Below, one piece after another: positions 28,737 to 37,902 of a stretch of 64,000 nucleotides of DNA. Below the pieces are notes generated by a model. It had not been told where the DNA came from. It was given only the letters and a program-made list of their open reading frames with translations, and made no database searches. A program made the position numbers and the translations under genes. The DNA is from Enterobacter bugandensis (GTDB lineage Bacteria; Pseudomonadota; Gammaproteobacteria; Enterobacterales; Enterobacteriaceae). Numbering within the stretch: position 1 is the stretch's first letter; the number at the start of each line of letters is the position of its first letter. The stretch is from positions 2,976,001 through 3,040,000 of the forward strand of contig NZ_LT992502.1 of NCBI RefSeq assembly GCF_900324475.1. The letters run 5' to 3'.

Positions 28737-31304
28737 TTAATTTTCCTTTTCACATATCTGGCTCAGGTAAACCAACGGCTCTGCGTTTCGCCCGGTAATT
28801 TGATACGGCACACGGCAGCGCTGGTCGCGCTCTTTGCCCCATTTCACGCGCAACACACCGGAGGCTTCCGGGACGCGGGCATAAATTTGGCCACCCTGCC
28901 CCACCATGCCAATCAATGTTCCCTCGGTATCCCGCACCTCCGCCCCCATTGGCGGTAGTTCTCCGTCACGGGTACTGAGAGTAATGAGAACGGCTTTGCC
29001 TTTCAGCGTGGCAAAGTCCACCCGGACCACTGCCCCCGCATAGGGCACGACGCGCTGACTTCCGCCTTTCAGTTCGGCATCCGCCATCATAGTGCGCGAG
29101 TCCAGGCTGACATTGTTGCTACGGTAAGGGGAAAGCGACGGCAGAATGGCGTAGCCAAACGCGTCAATCGTCGCCCCCTGTCCGTTCTGCACGCGCGCAC
29201 CCTGGGCACCATCGGCGTGTACCAGTGCGAACGTGTCGCTGGTATACGGCCCGAGCGTTAATCCTCCCGGATGTAGCACCAGTGTTCCGGATGCACCAAG
29301 CCCTGCCTGCCGGTAGTTATCCCCCTGGTCATAGCTGGCCTGTACGGACCCCACGCGGGTATTTTCCTGAACGTTTCCACCAAACGTCGTGGCGTTACCG
29401 CTGCTCCCATCCCGATAACGTTCATATCCGCCGTACACGGAGTACGATCTGTCACGACCGTCCCCTGCCGTGCCGGTTAGCGATACTGTCGAGGAGCGGC
29501 TGGCGCGCGACTGGTTGTAGTTGTAAGCCACCGACGCCAGGTTGCTGCCCCAGTCCAGGGGGACCGACACGTTGAAAGAGACGGTATTTTCGGTGTATTT
29601 CTCTATTGAACTGTCATCAACCGGCTCGCGAGTACTGGTATAAAAGCGTCCGTAGTCCCAGCTCGTCCGTTGTCTGGCTACGTTCATCCCATAGCTAATC
29701 CGTCGCCACTGATTGCTGTAGCCCAGCTGCAGCTGGGTCATACGCGACTGATTGCTATAGTAATCCGCCGTGCTGGCACTCAAATTAAGTACCCCCCAGC
29801 TTCCCATCGGCTGGCTGACCGTCGCCGTCAGTCGATTGCGCTGATGCAGGGTGTCTGAATAGTACTCCGTACCGCTTTTCTGCTGGCGGCGAACGCCCAG
29901 CACATCCTCCAGATCGCGATAACCACTCGTCGAGTAGCGGTATGCGGCAAGCACGAGGTTAGTGCCTGCCGTAAACGTCTTGCTGTAGCTGATTTCTGCA
30001 CGCCATCCCTGCTGCCGGTCATCATTTTCAACCAGGGCATCAGACCAGGTGGCATTCAGACCAATTGCACCGATTTCAGTCGCCAGCACGCCCCCTGCCA
30101 GAAAAGCCGTGTAGTCCTTTGCCACGCGCAGGCCGAGGTTGCTGGTGACTTCATTGCTCAGCCCTCGCTGTAACACGCCTTCCAGGAAGGTGTTTTCAAT
30201 ACTGTAGTACTGACGAACGCGTCCGAATGAGAGGCCGTATTGCCAGTTGCCCGGACGCACGGAATCAGGCACAGCGGAATAAGGCACGGTAAAACGGGAT
30301 GTTTTTCCGCTGGCCTCAATGACCTCAACCTCAAGATCCCCCTGACTGCGGGTGTTGTATAAGTCATTGATAACGAATGGTCCAGGCGGAACGTTGGTTT
30401 CATAAATGACGTTATTTAGCTGCTTAATCACCACGTGTGCGCTGCTGGATGCAACGCCCCTGACTTCCGGAGCATAGCCCCTCTTCCCCTGCGGCCACAT
30501 GCGTTCATCGGTTGCCAGTTTCACCCCATTGAACGAGAGGCTGCCAAAGAGGCTGCTGTCGGTATAGTTATCCCCCAGCGCCAGCACGCTATCGATCGGT
30601 TCGATGGGACGCTGTACCCAGGTTCGAACGGCGTTATAACTCGAATCGCTTCCACTTATGCTGCTGTCCGCATAGCGCAGGTTTCCCTGATGTCGAACCT
30701 GCCACAGCCCAAGGTTGGTTCCGGCATTGATGCCGCTCCATAAATAGTGATAGCGGTAGCGAGTGTCTGTATTTTCCGTGAACGTGTAGCGGGTGTTATG
30801 CCGCAAAAAGATCGCCGCCATACCCGCGTCCCATTCACTTACCGGAATATAGCCGCGAGGCGTACGCTGGAGTTCCGTCATCGGGATAGCCAGCTGAAGG
30901 CGCAGTGAGGCCTGGTCAAACAGCCAGGTTGCATGTTCAGCCCACTCACTCAAAAGGCGACACGCTGTCCCCTCATCGCGGTCTGCTGCTTTCAGTTTTG
31001 CGGCCTGCATGAGCGATTTGCCCAGACAGGGTTCAGGATCGCGACCATCTGCTTTAGCGCGGAAGACGATCTTTTCTTCGCTTTTCACCAGCGTATTGTT
31101 GACGTATACATCCACCAGATAACGTCCGGGTGCGACCTGATGCCGGTTAAACTGCTCCAGATCCATGCCCCAGGACGAGCCCTGCAGCAGTGAAGAGTCA
31201 AAAACATATTCTTTCGCCTCCACCAGCCCCGTGCAGCTCAACGAGATACACAGCGCCAGCAGATTGCGACGAAACTCAGGGGTACGAGACAGGGTAGTGC
31301 CCAT
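28737..31304 (-). CDS. Outer membrane fimbrial usher
   Basis: This 855-residue FimD/PapC-family usher forms the 24-strand outer-membrane channel that assembles and exports the fimbria. It has a signal peptide ending VEA, an N-terminal chaperone-binding domain (VFDSSLLQGSSWGMDLEQF, VDVYVN), the barrel with an internal plug domain (GPFVINDLYNT, YSAVPDSVRPGNWQYGLSFG) and C-terminal plug-like domains ending with the Cys-containing QICEKEN. The start at 31304 has GGGAG ten bases upstream. A TTG nine codons earlier is possible. It overlaps the chaperone gene by 29 bases. Confidence 0.93.
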   Translation of the reverse strand: MGTTLSRTPEFRRNLLALCISLSCTGLVEAKEYVFDSSLLQGSSWGMDLEQFNRHQVAPGRYLVDVYVNNTLVKSEEKIVFRAKADGRDPEPCLGKSLMQAAKLKAADRDEGTACRLLSEWAEHATWLFDQASLRLQLAIPMTELQRTPRGYIPVSEWDAGMAAIFLRHNTRYTFTENTDTRYRYHYLWSGINAGTNLGLWQVRHQGNLRYADSSISGSDSSYNAVRTWVQRPIEPIDSVLALGDNYTDSSLFGSLSFNGVKLATDERMWPQGKRGYAPEVRGVASSSAHVVIKQLNNVIYETNVPPGPFVINDLYNTRSQGDLEVEVIEASGKTSRFTVPYSAVPDSVRPGNWQYGLSFGRVRQYYSIENTFLEGVLQRGLSNEVTSNLGLRVAKDYTAFLAGGVLATEIGAIGLNATWSDALVENDDRQQGWRAEISYSKTFTAGTNLVLAAYRYSTSGYRDLEDVLGVRRQQKSGTEYYSDTLHQRNRLTATVSQPMGSWGVLNLSASTADYYSNQSRMTQLQLGYSNQWRRISYGMNVARQRTSWDYGRFYTSTREPVDDSSIEKYTENTVSFNVSVPLDWGSNLASVAYNYNQSRASRSSTVSLTGTAGDGRDRSYSVYGGYERYRDGSSGNATTFGGNVQENTRVGSVQASYDQGDNYRQAGLGASGTLVLHPGGLTLGPYTSDTFALVHADGAQGARVQNGQGATIDAFGYAILPSLSPYRSNNVSLDSRTMMADAELKGGSQRVVPYAGAVVRVDFATLKGKAVLITLSTRDGELPPMGAEVRDTEGTLIGMVGQGGQIYARVPEASGVLRVKWGKERDQRCRVPYQITGRNAEPLVYLSQICEKEN

Positions 31305-32037
31305 TGATCCGTGCTCCCTGATCGTTAACAAGCCATACCCTGACCGTACCGTTTCCCACGGTTTTGGTTTTCCAGTTGTTAAACCAAAACGTTTGACGAT
31401 CGAAAGGCGCTACCGTATCAGCTGTGAGGGTATGCTTTTTCCCCCCCGCCTCAGCCTCAATGAGGGTTAATGACGCATACCACGGCTGCGGGTTCTCTAT
31501 CGAAATCCCATATCCCTTTTGCGCATCGAAAGTGGTGTTGACCCGCAGCCCGTTCAGCTGATTTTTTGGGGAGCCAATGCCGGCTGGCCGGTAAATCACT
31601 TTTACCCGGGTACGTAGCATGACCAGCATTCTGTTCTGCCCTTTTTCACTCTCGAGATTCGAGGGTGGGACCTGGAGTGCATTGAACCAGTACAGGGATT
31701 CCCGATCCTGCGGTAAATCGCGCGCGCCGGTATGGGTCACGCGGATAACTTGTCCCGCTTTCGCCTGGATTCGAAACACGGGAGGGGTCGTCAGAAAAGG
31801 GATTTTCGCGCCCTCAGCCGGAGTCGCGTTAACATTACCTTCGTCAAACCAGGTTTGAATCACGTAAGGAATGTCATCATTATTCTTGAGCTGCACGTCA
31901 ACGGACGAGGCCCCGGCAGGATAAATAATCCGGCTGCCCAGTATCGTGACGCTTGCGGATGCGGTGTTTGCCAGCATCAGTACACATATCAAATAAGTCA
32001 GGTACTGAGCGATACGCTGAAGATGTGCGCTTATCAT
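31276..32037 (-). CDS. Periplasmic fimbrial chaperone (first)
   Basis: This 253-residue FimC/PapD-type chaperone has a hydrophobic signal peptide ending SASA (about residue 29), the cleft Arg in ILGSRIIYPAG, the pilus chaperone signature DRESLYWFNALQVPP and the second Ig-like domain. The start at ATG 32037 has GGAG nine bases upstream; a TTG nine bases earlier opens the same frame. It follows the pilin gene after about 120 bases and overlaps the usher gene, consistent with one operon. Confidence 0.92.
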   Translation of the reverse strand: MISAHLQRIAQYLTYLICVLMLANTASASVTILGSRIIYPAGASSVDVQLKNNDDIPYVIQTWFDEGNVNATPAEGAKIPFLTTPPVFRIQAKAGQVIRVTHTGARDLPQDRESLYWFNALQVPPSNLESEKGQNRMLVMLRTRVKVIYRPAGIGSPKNQLNGLRVNTTFDAQKGYGISIENPQPWYASLTLIEAEAGGKKHTLTADTVAPFDRQTFWFNNWKTKTVGNGTVRVWLVNDQGARINGHYPVSYP

Positions 32038-32157
32038 TATTAACAACTCCCGGGTCGAATGAACCTGGTGTGGCGAGACCCTGACTGCAATGCGCTGAGT
32101 GGAATGTGCACGTTTGCATCCTGCAAAACGTGCACACGTTAGTTCCAGTGCGGCCTG

Positions 32158-32694
32158 TTACTGGTAGGAAACGGCATATTGCAGCGTGGCCTCTACCGTA
32201 CCCGCCGTCGCCGCTGCGTTGGCGTAATACTGCGCGGTATAGGTAGCGGAGGCGTCCGTCTGGTTCGCGGCCAGCTTGAGGTCGCCATTACCGGTAAAGC
32301 CATTGCTCAGGTTCACAACGGCATTGGCGGTATCCAGGATCTGGACTTCAACGTTCTTCGCGGTGCCGGTGTTGCCAAGGTTGCCGTTAGACGTCACCTG
32401 ATTACCGACAAACACCGTCGAGATTTTCGTTTCCCCACTGGCGTTGCCCGTGCAGCCGCTTACCCCGATATCAAACGTGACCGATCCCACGGTATCACCG
32501 CTGGCGGCAAGATCGGAGGCGCTGACCGTTGGCAATAAAACCACCGGAGAGGCGCTGTTACCGTTTACGGCAACTGAACAGGTTTCATCCGTCACCTCCC
32601 CCTGGAAGGTGATGGTGTTGTCAGACGCAGCAAAAGCCCCACCAGAGACCAGTGACGCCCCCAGAACTAACGCAATAATATTTTTCTTGTTCAT
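32158..32694 (-). CDS. Major fimbrial subunit (type 1 pilin family)
   Basis: This 178-residue pilin has a signal peptide ending AFA (about residue 22) and the FimA-type pattern: TITFQGEVTDETCSVAVNG with the first Cys, the second Cys in VSGCTGN about 40 residues later, and the penultimate-Tyr C-terminus (LQYAVSYQ). It is Ala/Thr/Asn-rich as expected for a shaft subunit. The start at 32694 follows AGGA by nine bases. It is the first gene of the operon pilin-chaperone-usher-adhesin-chaperone. No FimBE-type invertible switch is visible upstream. Confidence 0.92.
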   Translation of the reverse strand: MNKKNIIALVLGASLVSGGAFAASDNTITFQGEVTDETCSVAVNGNSASPVVLLPTVSASDLAASGDTVGSVTFDIGVSGCTGNASGETKISTVFVGNQVTSNGNLGNTGTAKNVEVQILDTANAVVNLSNGFTGNGDLKLAANQTDASATYTAQYYANAAATAGTVEATLQYAVSYQ

Positions 32695-33001
32695 AACGCT
32701 TATTCCTGTTTTATCAATTGAACCGATAATGAAAACTTCCTTTTTTACAGACAAACCGGTCATATGAAATTGAACGCCAAATAAAATAAAGGCGAACGCG
32801 TAAACCCTGCCCGATGAGCTGCAGGAACAAATCTATACGAAAATCCCTATTACAAAAATAATTAACCATTAAATCGCAAAACTTAAGATTATAATGCTAC
32901 CAACGAGGTAATTTAATGTGCGATGAAGCTTTTTATGCCAGTCGCGTCATAATTGCAGTGATTACTTATGCGCCAGCGAGGGAGAAAAAAAAGAAATTAT
33001 G

Positions 33002-33029
33002 CTTTTCTCAAGATTTTGAATGAGAAAAG
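33002..33029. repeat. 9-bp inverted repeat upstream of the pilin operon
   Basis: CTTTTCTCA and TGAGAAAAG are perfect arms around a 10-base spacer. The site lies about 310 bases upstream of the pilin start and could be an operator for the adjacent membrane regulator or a second terminator. Confidence 0.45.
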
Positions 33030-33080
33030 GATGTTGATTCTCTGGGAGAATTAAACCGGTAATCAGGAGGGAAGATTAAA

Positions 33081-33100
33081 TTCCCGGCGAATACCGGGAA
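33081..33100 (-). terminator. Likely terminator of the membrane regulator gene
   Basis: TTCCCGG and CCGGGAA form a hairpin 18 bases after the regulator stop. Read on the minus strand it is followed by TTTAAT, a weak T-run. Confidence 0.6.
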
Positions 33101-33117
33101 AATAAAGGATAATGCGC

Positions 33118-33954
33118 TCAGCGTGGTGGCAATAACCCCCAGCATATCTCTTCTTTGCCGTCACTCAACATGCCGCAACGCATAAAATAGAGACGCGAGA
33201 GATTGGAAGAATACGTTTTGAACGTACTGCTTTTGATGATCAGGACATACTCATTACTCTTACAGACGGGGTTAAGCTTTACTGCTAAATCCATCACGAC
33301 CTTCTTTACGTCAGGATTGGTTATACTGTCCAGCGCCTGTTCAGACATCATGACCTTACAGGAGCCAGCATTTCCCATGTAAATCTCATTACGTTCAACG
33401 GGCTTACTGGCAACCCAGAATCCTGCAGCCCCGCCCAGCGCCACAACAGCGAAAAAAAGCACCAGCTGATTTACTATTCCTGTTTTCATCTTACGCCAGC
33501 GAGATACTTCGCCCGCGCTGCTTTCGGCAGTTTTGCCTTTTAGTAAACGTCCGTTGGCAATATAAGCGGTTTCGGTTTCTGAAGGGGCCCCCATGATGAC
33601 GTCAACCGGCTCTGAGCATTTTTCGATGTCAACGTGCTGATGCAGCATAAAGCCTATTTTGGGTACGGTGACAATCACCTCCTCATCCATGCCAAGATTC
33701 TTCATAATCTTACGTAACTTACTTACGCACTGGTTAAGATTATTGTTGCTGGAAACCATGCCATAGTCGTCCCAGACTTTCTTAAATATTACTTCCCTTT
33801 TTATTGCCTCTCCCTTATGGGCAATAAGCAACAATAAAAGTCTCTTCGTAGGGTTCGAGATTTGAATCAACTCATCCTGAGAACCTTCGAGGCCCAGCGT
33901 ACTCATATCTGAGTCAAATATTATCTGCTTATTCATTATAAATTTCATATGCAT
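33118..33954 (-). CDS. ToxR/CadC-like membrane-anchored transcriptional regulator
   Basis: This 278-residue protein has an N-terminal OmpR-type winged helix (about residues 10-105, with NNNLNQCVSKLRKIMKNLG and VPKIGFML), a linker, a transmembrane helix at about 161-183 and a ~95-residue periplasmic domain with four cysteines (about 199, 231, 260, 271) that could form two disulfides. The layout is that of ToxR/CadC regulators, which bind DNA from the membrane. Its place just upstream of the fimbrial operon, same strand, makes fimbrial control the likely role. Codon use is AT-richer than the backbone. ATGs at residues 1, 3 and 7 leave the start uncertain. Confidence 0.8.
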   Translation of the reverse strand: MHMKFIMNKQIIFDSDMSTLGLEGSQDELIQISNPTKRLLLLLIAHKGEAIKREVIFKKVWDDYGMVSSNNNLNQCVSKLRKIMKNLGMDEEVIVTVPKIGFMLHQHVDIEKCSEPVDVIMGAPSETETAYIANGRLLKGKTAESSAGEVSRWRKMKTGIVNQLVLFFAVVALGGAAGFWVASKPVERNEIYMGNAGSCKVMMSEQALDSITNPDVKKVVMDLAVKLNPVCKSNEYVLIIKSSTFKTYSSNLSRLYFMRCGMLSDGKEEICWGLLPPR

Positions 33955-34240
33955 AAACTCTTATTAAGTAAGTTTTCCTCCGGGCATGCGCGAAATGGCT
34001 CCTGACGCGTTACCTCGCTTGGGCACGTGACGCAGATCATTTTTAATATTTTCATCTTGTTAAGTTTATTTTTTTTGCGAAGTCCAGGATACATTACACA
34101 GTGCAGGCCCCATAGTCAGAATTTTGTACTGTATCACAGACAAGTTATCGCATCATTTACTAAAAACAACAAAAATTTAATATTTTAATCTTGAAAAATA
34201 TTAATAAATTTTAATCGCCTTACCCGACTCTATTTCAGCA

Positions 34241-34270
34241 ATCAGGAATATTCAGGAATAATCAGAATTA
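34241..34270. repeat. Three helically phased 10-bp direct repeats
   Basis: ATCAGGAATA, TTCAGGAATA and ATCAGAATTA follow one another with exact 10-base phasing. The core AGGAATATTC at the first junction resembles an RcsB half-consensus. Confidence 0.45.
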
Positions 34271-34431
34271 TTAAATTAAGAAAGGGGCATATCTGAACGC
34301 TTAATGTGTACTCAGCACTATAACCTTGAAAGTAAAATTCATTAATATTCAACAAGTTAAGTAAAGCAGTGGTTATTTTGATATATCGCATGATTCATCT
34401 TTAAGGTGAGAAAAAACTGAAAATACAGTTT

Positions 34432-34453
34432 AAAATTGATCCAAATCAATTTT
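34432..34453. promoter_or_regulatory. FNR-like extended palindrome
   Basis: AAAATTGAT-CCAA-ATCAATTTT has perfect 9-base arms and contains an exact FNR consensus TTGAT-N4-ATCAA (34436-34449). It lies about 450 bases upstream of the EAL gene and 480 bases from the membrane regulator. Confidence 0.55.
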
Positions 34454-34898
34454 AGGTGAGATTTATCCTTAAAAATCACATCATAAATACAGCTCAGACC
34501 TAACATCGCTCATTCGCCTCAATAAACCTGTCGAAAAATCAGTCGTATATAAGAAAAGATCGCCTGTATACCAACAATATCACCTTCCGTTCTGCCGTTT
34601 TGGCTCCTGTGATTAAGGCGATTAAAAATAGCGCAATTGTACTTTGATGGCCGGTTAAATATTTACAATTCTTTCTGACTTTTTTAATTACACTACTGAG
34701 CAGACTGACTAACTTAACTCAAAAACAACAAATGATGAACAAGGGATAAACAGACGCAGAAAAACATTAAACGGGCCGATAAAAGGCATCCAGACCAGTA
34801 TAAAAAACTATTTTTACACTGTTCACAAAGATTAACCTCATTAAATAAAGGGAGAGATATAGAATTAATCACCTATAAAATCGCACACTCACGTCGTC

Positions 34899-35594
34899 AT
34901 GAAACGTTTTACTATTCGGCTGCAGCCCATAATGTCACTCACTACGAGGCAACTCTGTGGATATGAAGTGCTGTCTGAGCCTCCCACTGAGGTCAATATT
35001 GCAGAGTGGTTTGAACAGTGCTCATCCGCCCAACTCCTGCAGTTGAGAACGTGGCAGCTCAAGACGCTTGAAAGTCAAAAAATCACCGTAAAGCTCTTTG
35101 TTAACCTCACCACAGCCATTCTCGCCAGCGAAGAGGGGACCGCGGCGCTTCTGCAAGGCCCTTTACCGGGGGTCGTTGAGCTTCAGGACCCAATGGCAAT
35201 CGCCCGTCTTGACGCGACCAGGCTCGCATTACTGGATAAAAATCTCCGGCGTCTTCGGCATGCCGGTATGGAGGTCTGGCTCGATGATTATCTCAGCGAC
35301 TATGGCAGTACGCTTGCCGATAGCGGGCTGGAATTCGATGGGGTGAAACTCGACTGCGCTGCGTTCCAGCAGTATCGCAACGATAGCGCGGGTTTAGCGC
35401 ACCTGATCGCTGAAGCACGACGTTTCGGAACGTTCGTCCTTGCGGAAGGGGTTGAGAGTCAGCGAGACGTCAGAGCGGCATTGCTGGCGGGGGCCGATCT
35501 GGCGCAGGGATTTTACTGGCCGGAGAAAAAAATCCATGCGGTGCAGGCCCCGTCGGTTCAAACCGTCCAGAGACAAATGCGCAATGTCACATAA
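34899..35594 (+). CDS. Stand-alone EAL-domain protein, likely c-di-GMP phosphodiesterase
   Basis: This 231-residue cytoplasmic protein is a single EAL domain. The signature is EVL (residue 23). Metal and catalytic positions are mostly present: N69 (FVNLTT), E94 (ELQD), DD129-130 (LDDYLSDYG), K150 (VKLD), E183 and E186 (AEGVE) and Q203 (QGF). The usual DDFGTGYSS loop is shortened to DDYLSDYGS. Hydrolysis of c-di-GMP is plausible but not certain, because some small EAL proteins near fimbriae act as regulators. No Shine-Dalgarno is visible before the ATG. Its location beside a fimbrial operon recalls MrkJ of Klebsiella type 3 fimbriae. Confidence 0.82.
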   Translation: MKRFTIRLQPIMSLTTRQLCGYEVLSEPPTEVNIAEWFEQCSSAQLLQLRTWQLKTLESQKITVKLFVNLTTAILASEEGTAALLQGPLPGVVELQDPMAIARLDATRLALLDKNLRRLRHAGMEVWLDDYLSDYGSTLADSGLEFDGVKLDCAAFQQYRNDSAGLAHLIAEARRFGTFVLAEGVESQRDVRAALLAGADLAQGFYWPEKKIHAVQAPSVQTVQRQMRNVT

Positions 35595-35803
35595 CCGTAA
35601 TAGCAAAATGCCGCCCTCCTATCGTAACCATATAATTAAATAGATGTTAACTTATTGTAAATTATAGTCATCCAGCTACACCATGAAGGATTGATGCATG
35701 TCACGCATCAGCTTATGTGTAATTTGCGCTTATTAATTTTCCCTCACTGATCCAGTTTTCAGAAACAGACGCGTAAAACGTCAACAATAAACTGGAGATA
35801 ACC

Positions 35804-37117
35804 ATGTTTTCCTCAACCTCACCTGCAACCGTACGCTCTAAGGCGGGCGCGATACTTCGCGTGACGTCCGGCAACTTTCTTGAACAATTCGATTTCTTTC
35901 TTTTCGGCTTCTACGCCACCTACATCGCCCACACGTTCTTCCCGGCGAGCAGTGAATTTGCGTCGCTGATGATGACCTTCGCGGTCTTCGGCGCGGGCTT
36001 CTTGATGCGTCCAGTCGGGGCCATTGTGCTGGGGGCTTATATTGACAAGGTCGGTCGCCGCAAAGGGCTGATCGTGACGCTTTCCATCATGGCGGCAGGC
36101 ACCTTCCTGATCGTGCTGATCCCGTCCTATCAAAGCATCGGGCTTTGGGCACCGTTGCTGGTACTGACGGGCCGTCTGCTGCAGGGCTTTTCCGCCGGTG
36201 CGGAGCTTGGAGGCGTCTCGGTCTATCTCGCTGAAATCGCCACGCCGGGCCGCAAAGGGTTCTATACCAGCTGGCAGTCCGGCAGTCAGCAGGTTGCCAT
36301 TATGGTCGCCGCGGCGATGGGCTTTGCCCTGAACGCGCTGATGGAAGAGAGCGCCATTCGTGAATGGGGCTGGCGTATCCCGTTCCTGTTCGGCTGTTTA
36401 ATCGTGCCGTTTATCTTTTTCCTGCGCCGCAAGCTGGAGGAGACGGAAGAGTTCAGCGCGCGCCGCCATCATCTGGAGATGCGTCAGGTCTTTAAAACGC
36501 TGCTTGGCAACTGGCAGGTGGTGGTCGCGGGCATGCTGATGGTGGCGATGACCACCACCGCGTTCTACCTGATCACCGTCTACGCGCCAACCTTCGGCAA
36601 AAAAGTGCTGATGCTGAGCGCCTCGGACAGCCTGCTGGTCACGCTGCTGGTGGCGATCTCTAACTTCATCTGGCTGCCGGTGGGCGGCGCGCTGTCGGAC
36701 CGCTTCGGGCGTAAACCGGTGCTGATTGCCATGACCCTGCTGGCGCTGGCCACCAGCTACCCGGCCCTGACGCTGCTGGCTGATGCGCCAAGCTTCTCCA
36801 TGATGCTGAGCGTCCTGCTGTGGCTCTCCTTCCTGTATGGGCTGTATAACGGGGCGATGATCCCGGCGCTGACGGAAATTATGCCCGCTGAAGTCCGCGT
36901 GGCAGGGTTCTCTCTGGCTTACAGCCTCGCAACGGCGATCTTCGGCGGCTTTACCCCGGTGATGTCCACCGCGCTGATTGAATACACTGGTGACAAAGCC
37001 TCGCCGGGCTACTGGATGAGCTTCGCCGCGGTGTGTGCCCTGCTGGCAACCCTCTACCTCTACCGTCGTCGCGCGGTATCGGTGCAAAACACCGTTAAGT
37101 CGCAGGGGGCCGCATGA
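35804..37117 (+). CDS. Citrate/tricarballylate-type MFS proton symporter
   Basis: This 437-residue twelve-helix protein belongs to the metabolite:H+ symporter family of MFS and resembles CitA/CitH and Salmonella TcuC. Features are [20 protein letters not shown] at the N-terminus, the loop 2-3 motif DKVGRRKG and the repeat motif DRFGRKP, and [18 protein letters not shown] lies seven bases before ATG 35804. The tricarballylate dehydrogenase genes tcuAB are absent, so citrate is the more likely substrate. Its stop overlaps the next gene by four bases. Confidence 0.85.
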   Translation: MFSSTSPATVRSKAGAILRVTSGNFLEQFDFFLFGFYATYIAHTFFPASSEFASLMMTFAVFGAGFLMRPVGAIVLGAYIDKVGRRKGLIVTLSIMAAGTFLIVLIPSYQSIGLWAPLLVLTGRLLQGFSAGAELGGVSVYLAEIATPGRKGFYTSWQSGSQQVAIMVAAAMGFALNALMEESAIREWGWRIPFLFGCLIVPFIFFLRRKLEETEEFSARRHHLEMRQVFKTLLGNWQVVVAGMLMVAMTTTAFYLITVYAPTFGKKVLMLSASDSLLVTLLVAISNFIWLPVGGALSDRFGRKPVLIAMTLLALATSYPALTLLADAPSFSMMLSVLLWLSFLYGLYNGAMIPALTEIMPAEVRVAGFSLAYSLATAIFGGFTPVMSTALIEYTGDKASPGYWMSFAAVCALLATLYLYRRRAVSVQNTVKSQGAA

Positions 37118-37902
37118 CTCGCACTTCTCGTTATGCCGCCACCGCGCTGATGCTGACGTTCCTGAGCGCCAATGCCTGCGCTCAGGAGGTGAAAGTGATG
37201 ATTTCAGGCGGTTTCAAAGCCGCCCTTGAAAAGCTGGCACCGGAATATGAACGCCAGACCGGCGATACCATCGTGATTATTCCCGGTCCGTCAATGGGCG
37301 CTACGCCGCAGGCGATCCCAAACCGGCTCGCGCGCGGCGAGAAAGCCGACGTGGTGATTATGGTGGGCGATGCGCTGGCGAAGCTCGAAAAAACCAGCCA
37401 GACCCAGCCGGGTTCGCGAACCGAACTTGCGGACTCCCCCGTCGGAATGGTGGTGAAAAAAGGGGCGGATGTCCCTGATATCAGCAGCGAGGCGACGCTA
37501 CGTAACGCGCTGCTTCAGGCCAGCTCCATCGCCTATTCAGACAGCGCCAGCGGCAGGTATGTCAGCCAGACGTTGTTCAAGAAACTAGGGATTGAAAAGG
37601 AGGCGGCGGCTAAAGCAACGATGGTCGAACGCATTCCGGTTGCTTCGGAAGTGGCAAAAGGGAAATACGCCGTGGGCTTCCAGCAGGTGAGCGAGCTGCT
37701 GCCGGTTCAGGGCGTCACCTTTATCGGTAAAATCCCGGATAATCTGCAGTACATCACGCGCTTCGCGGGTGCGGTCACCCGTCACGCTGAACATCCTGAC
37801 GAGGGGAAAGCGCTGCTGACCTATCTCGCCTCACCGCCCTCACGCGCCGTCATCGAGAAGACGGGGATGATCCCCGTTACGTCCGGCGATACCGCTCGGT
37901 GA
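37114..37902 (+). CDS. ModA-like periplasmic solute-binding protein (orphan)
   Basis: This 262-residue protein has a signal peptide ending ACA (about residue 23) and a type II periplasmic-binding fold of the ModA-like group ([38 protein letters not shown]). No ABC permease or ATPase is adjacent. It is translationally coupled to the MFS symporter and could capture its substrate or act in sensing. Ligand is unknown; the family includes molybdate binders, but the context argues against molybdate. The 3' end overlaps the LysR gene on the other strand by 26 bases. Confidence 0.75.
   Translation: MTRTSRYAATALMLTFLSANACAQEVKVMISGGFKAALEKLAPEYERQTGDTIVIIPGPSMGATPQAIPNRLARGEKADVVIMVGDALAKLEKTSQTQPGSRTELADSPVGMVVKKGADVPDISSEATLRNALLQASSIAYSDSASGRYVSQTLFKKLGIEKEAAAKATMVERIPVASEVAKGKYAVGFQQVSELLPVQGVTFIGKIPDNLQYITRFAGAVTRHAEHPDEGKALLTYLASPPSRAVIEKTGMIPVTSGDTAR

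Larger units (their letters stand above)
32695..33117. other. Fimbrial promoter region
   Basis: This 423-base gene-free region must hold the fimbrial operon promoter. It is AT-rich on the pilin side. It contains a 9-base-pair inverted repeat (33002-33029) and a hairpin (33081-33100) that would end transcription of the regulator gene. I found no inverted TTGGGGCCA-type repeats of a fimS switch. Confidence 0.5.
33955..34898. other. 0.9-kb AT-rich gene-free region
   Basis: No credible open frame, tRNA or insertion sequence is visible in this 944-base stretch. It holds three phased 10-base repeats (34241-34270), an extended FNR-like palindrome (34432-34453) and long A/T tracts. The composition suggests H-NS binding and control of the flanking regulator and EAL genes. 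A small RNA cannot be excluded from sequence alone. Confidence 0.5.

Noticed and set aside
32695..33117. Phase-variable fimS-type invertible promoter
   Set aside because: No inverted repeat pair of the right sort and no recombinase gene near the fimbrial operon.
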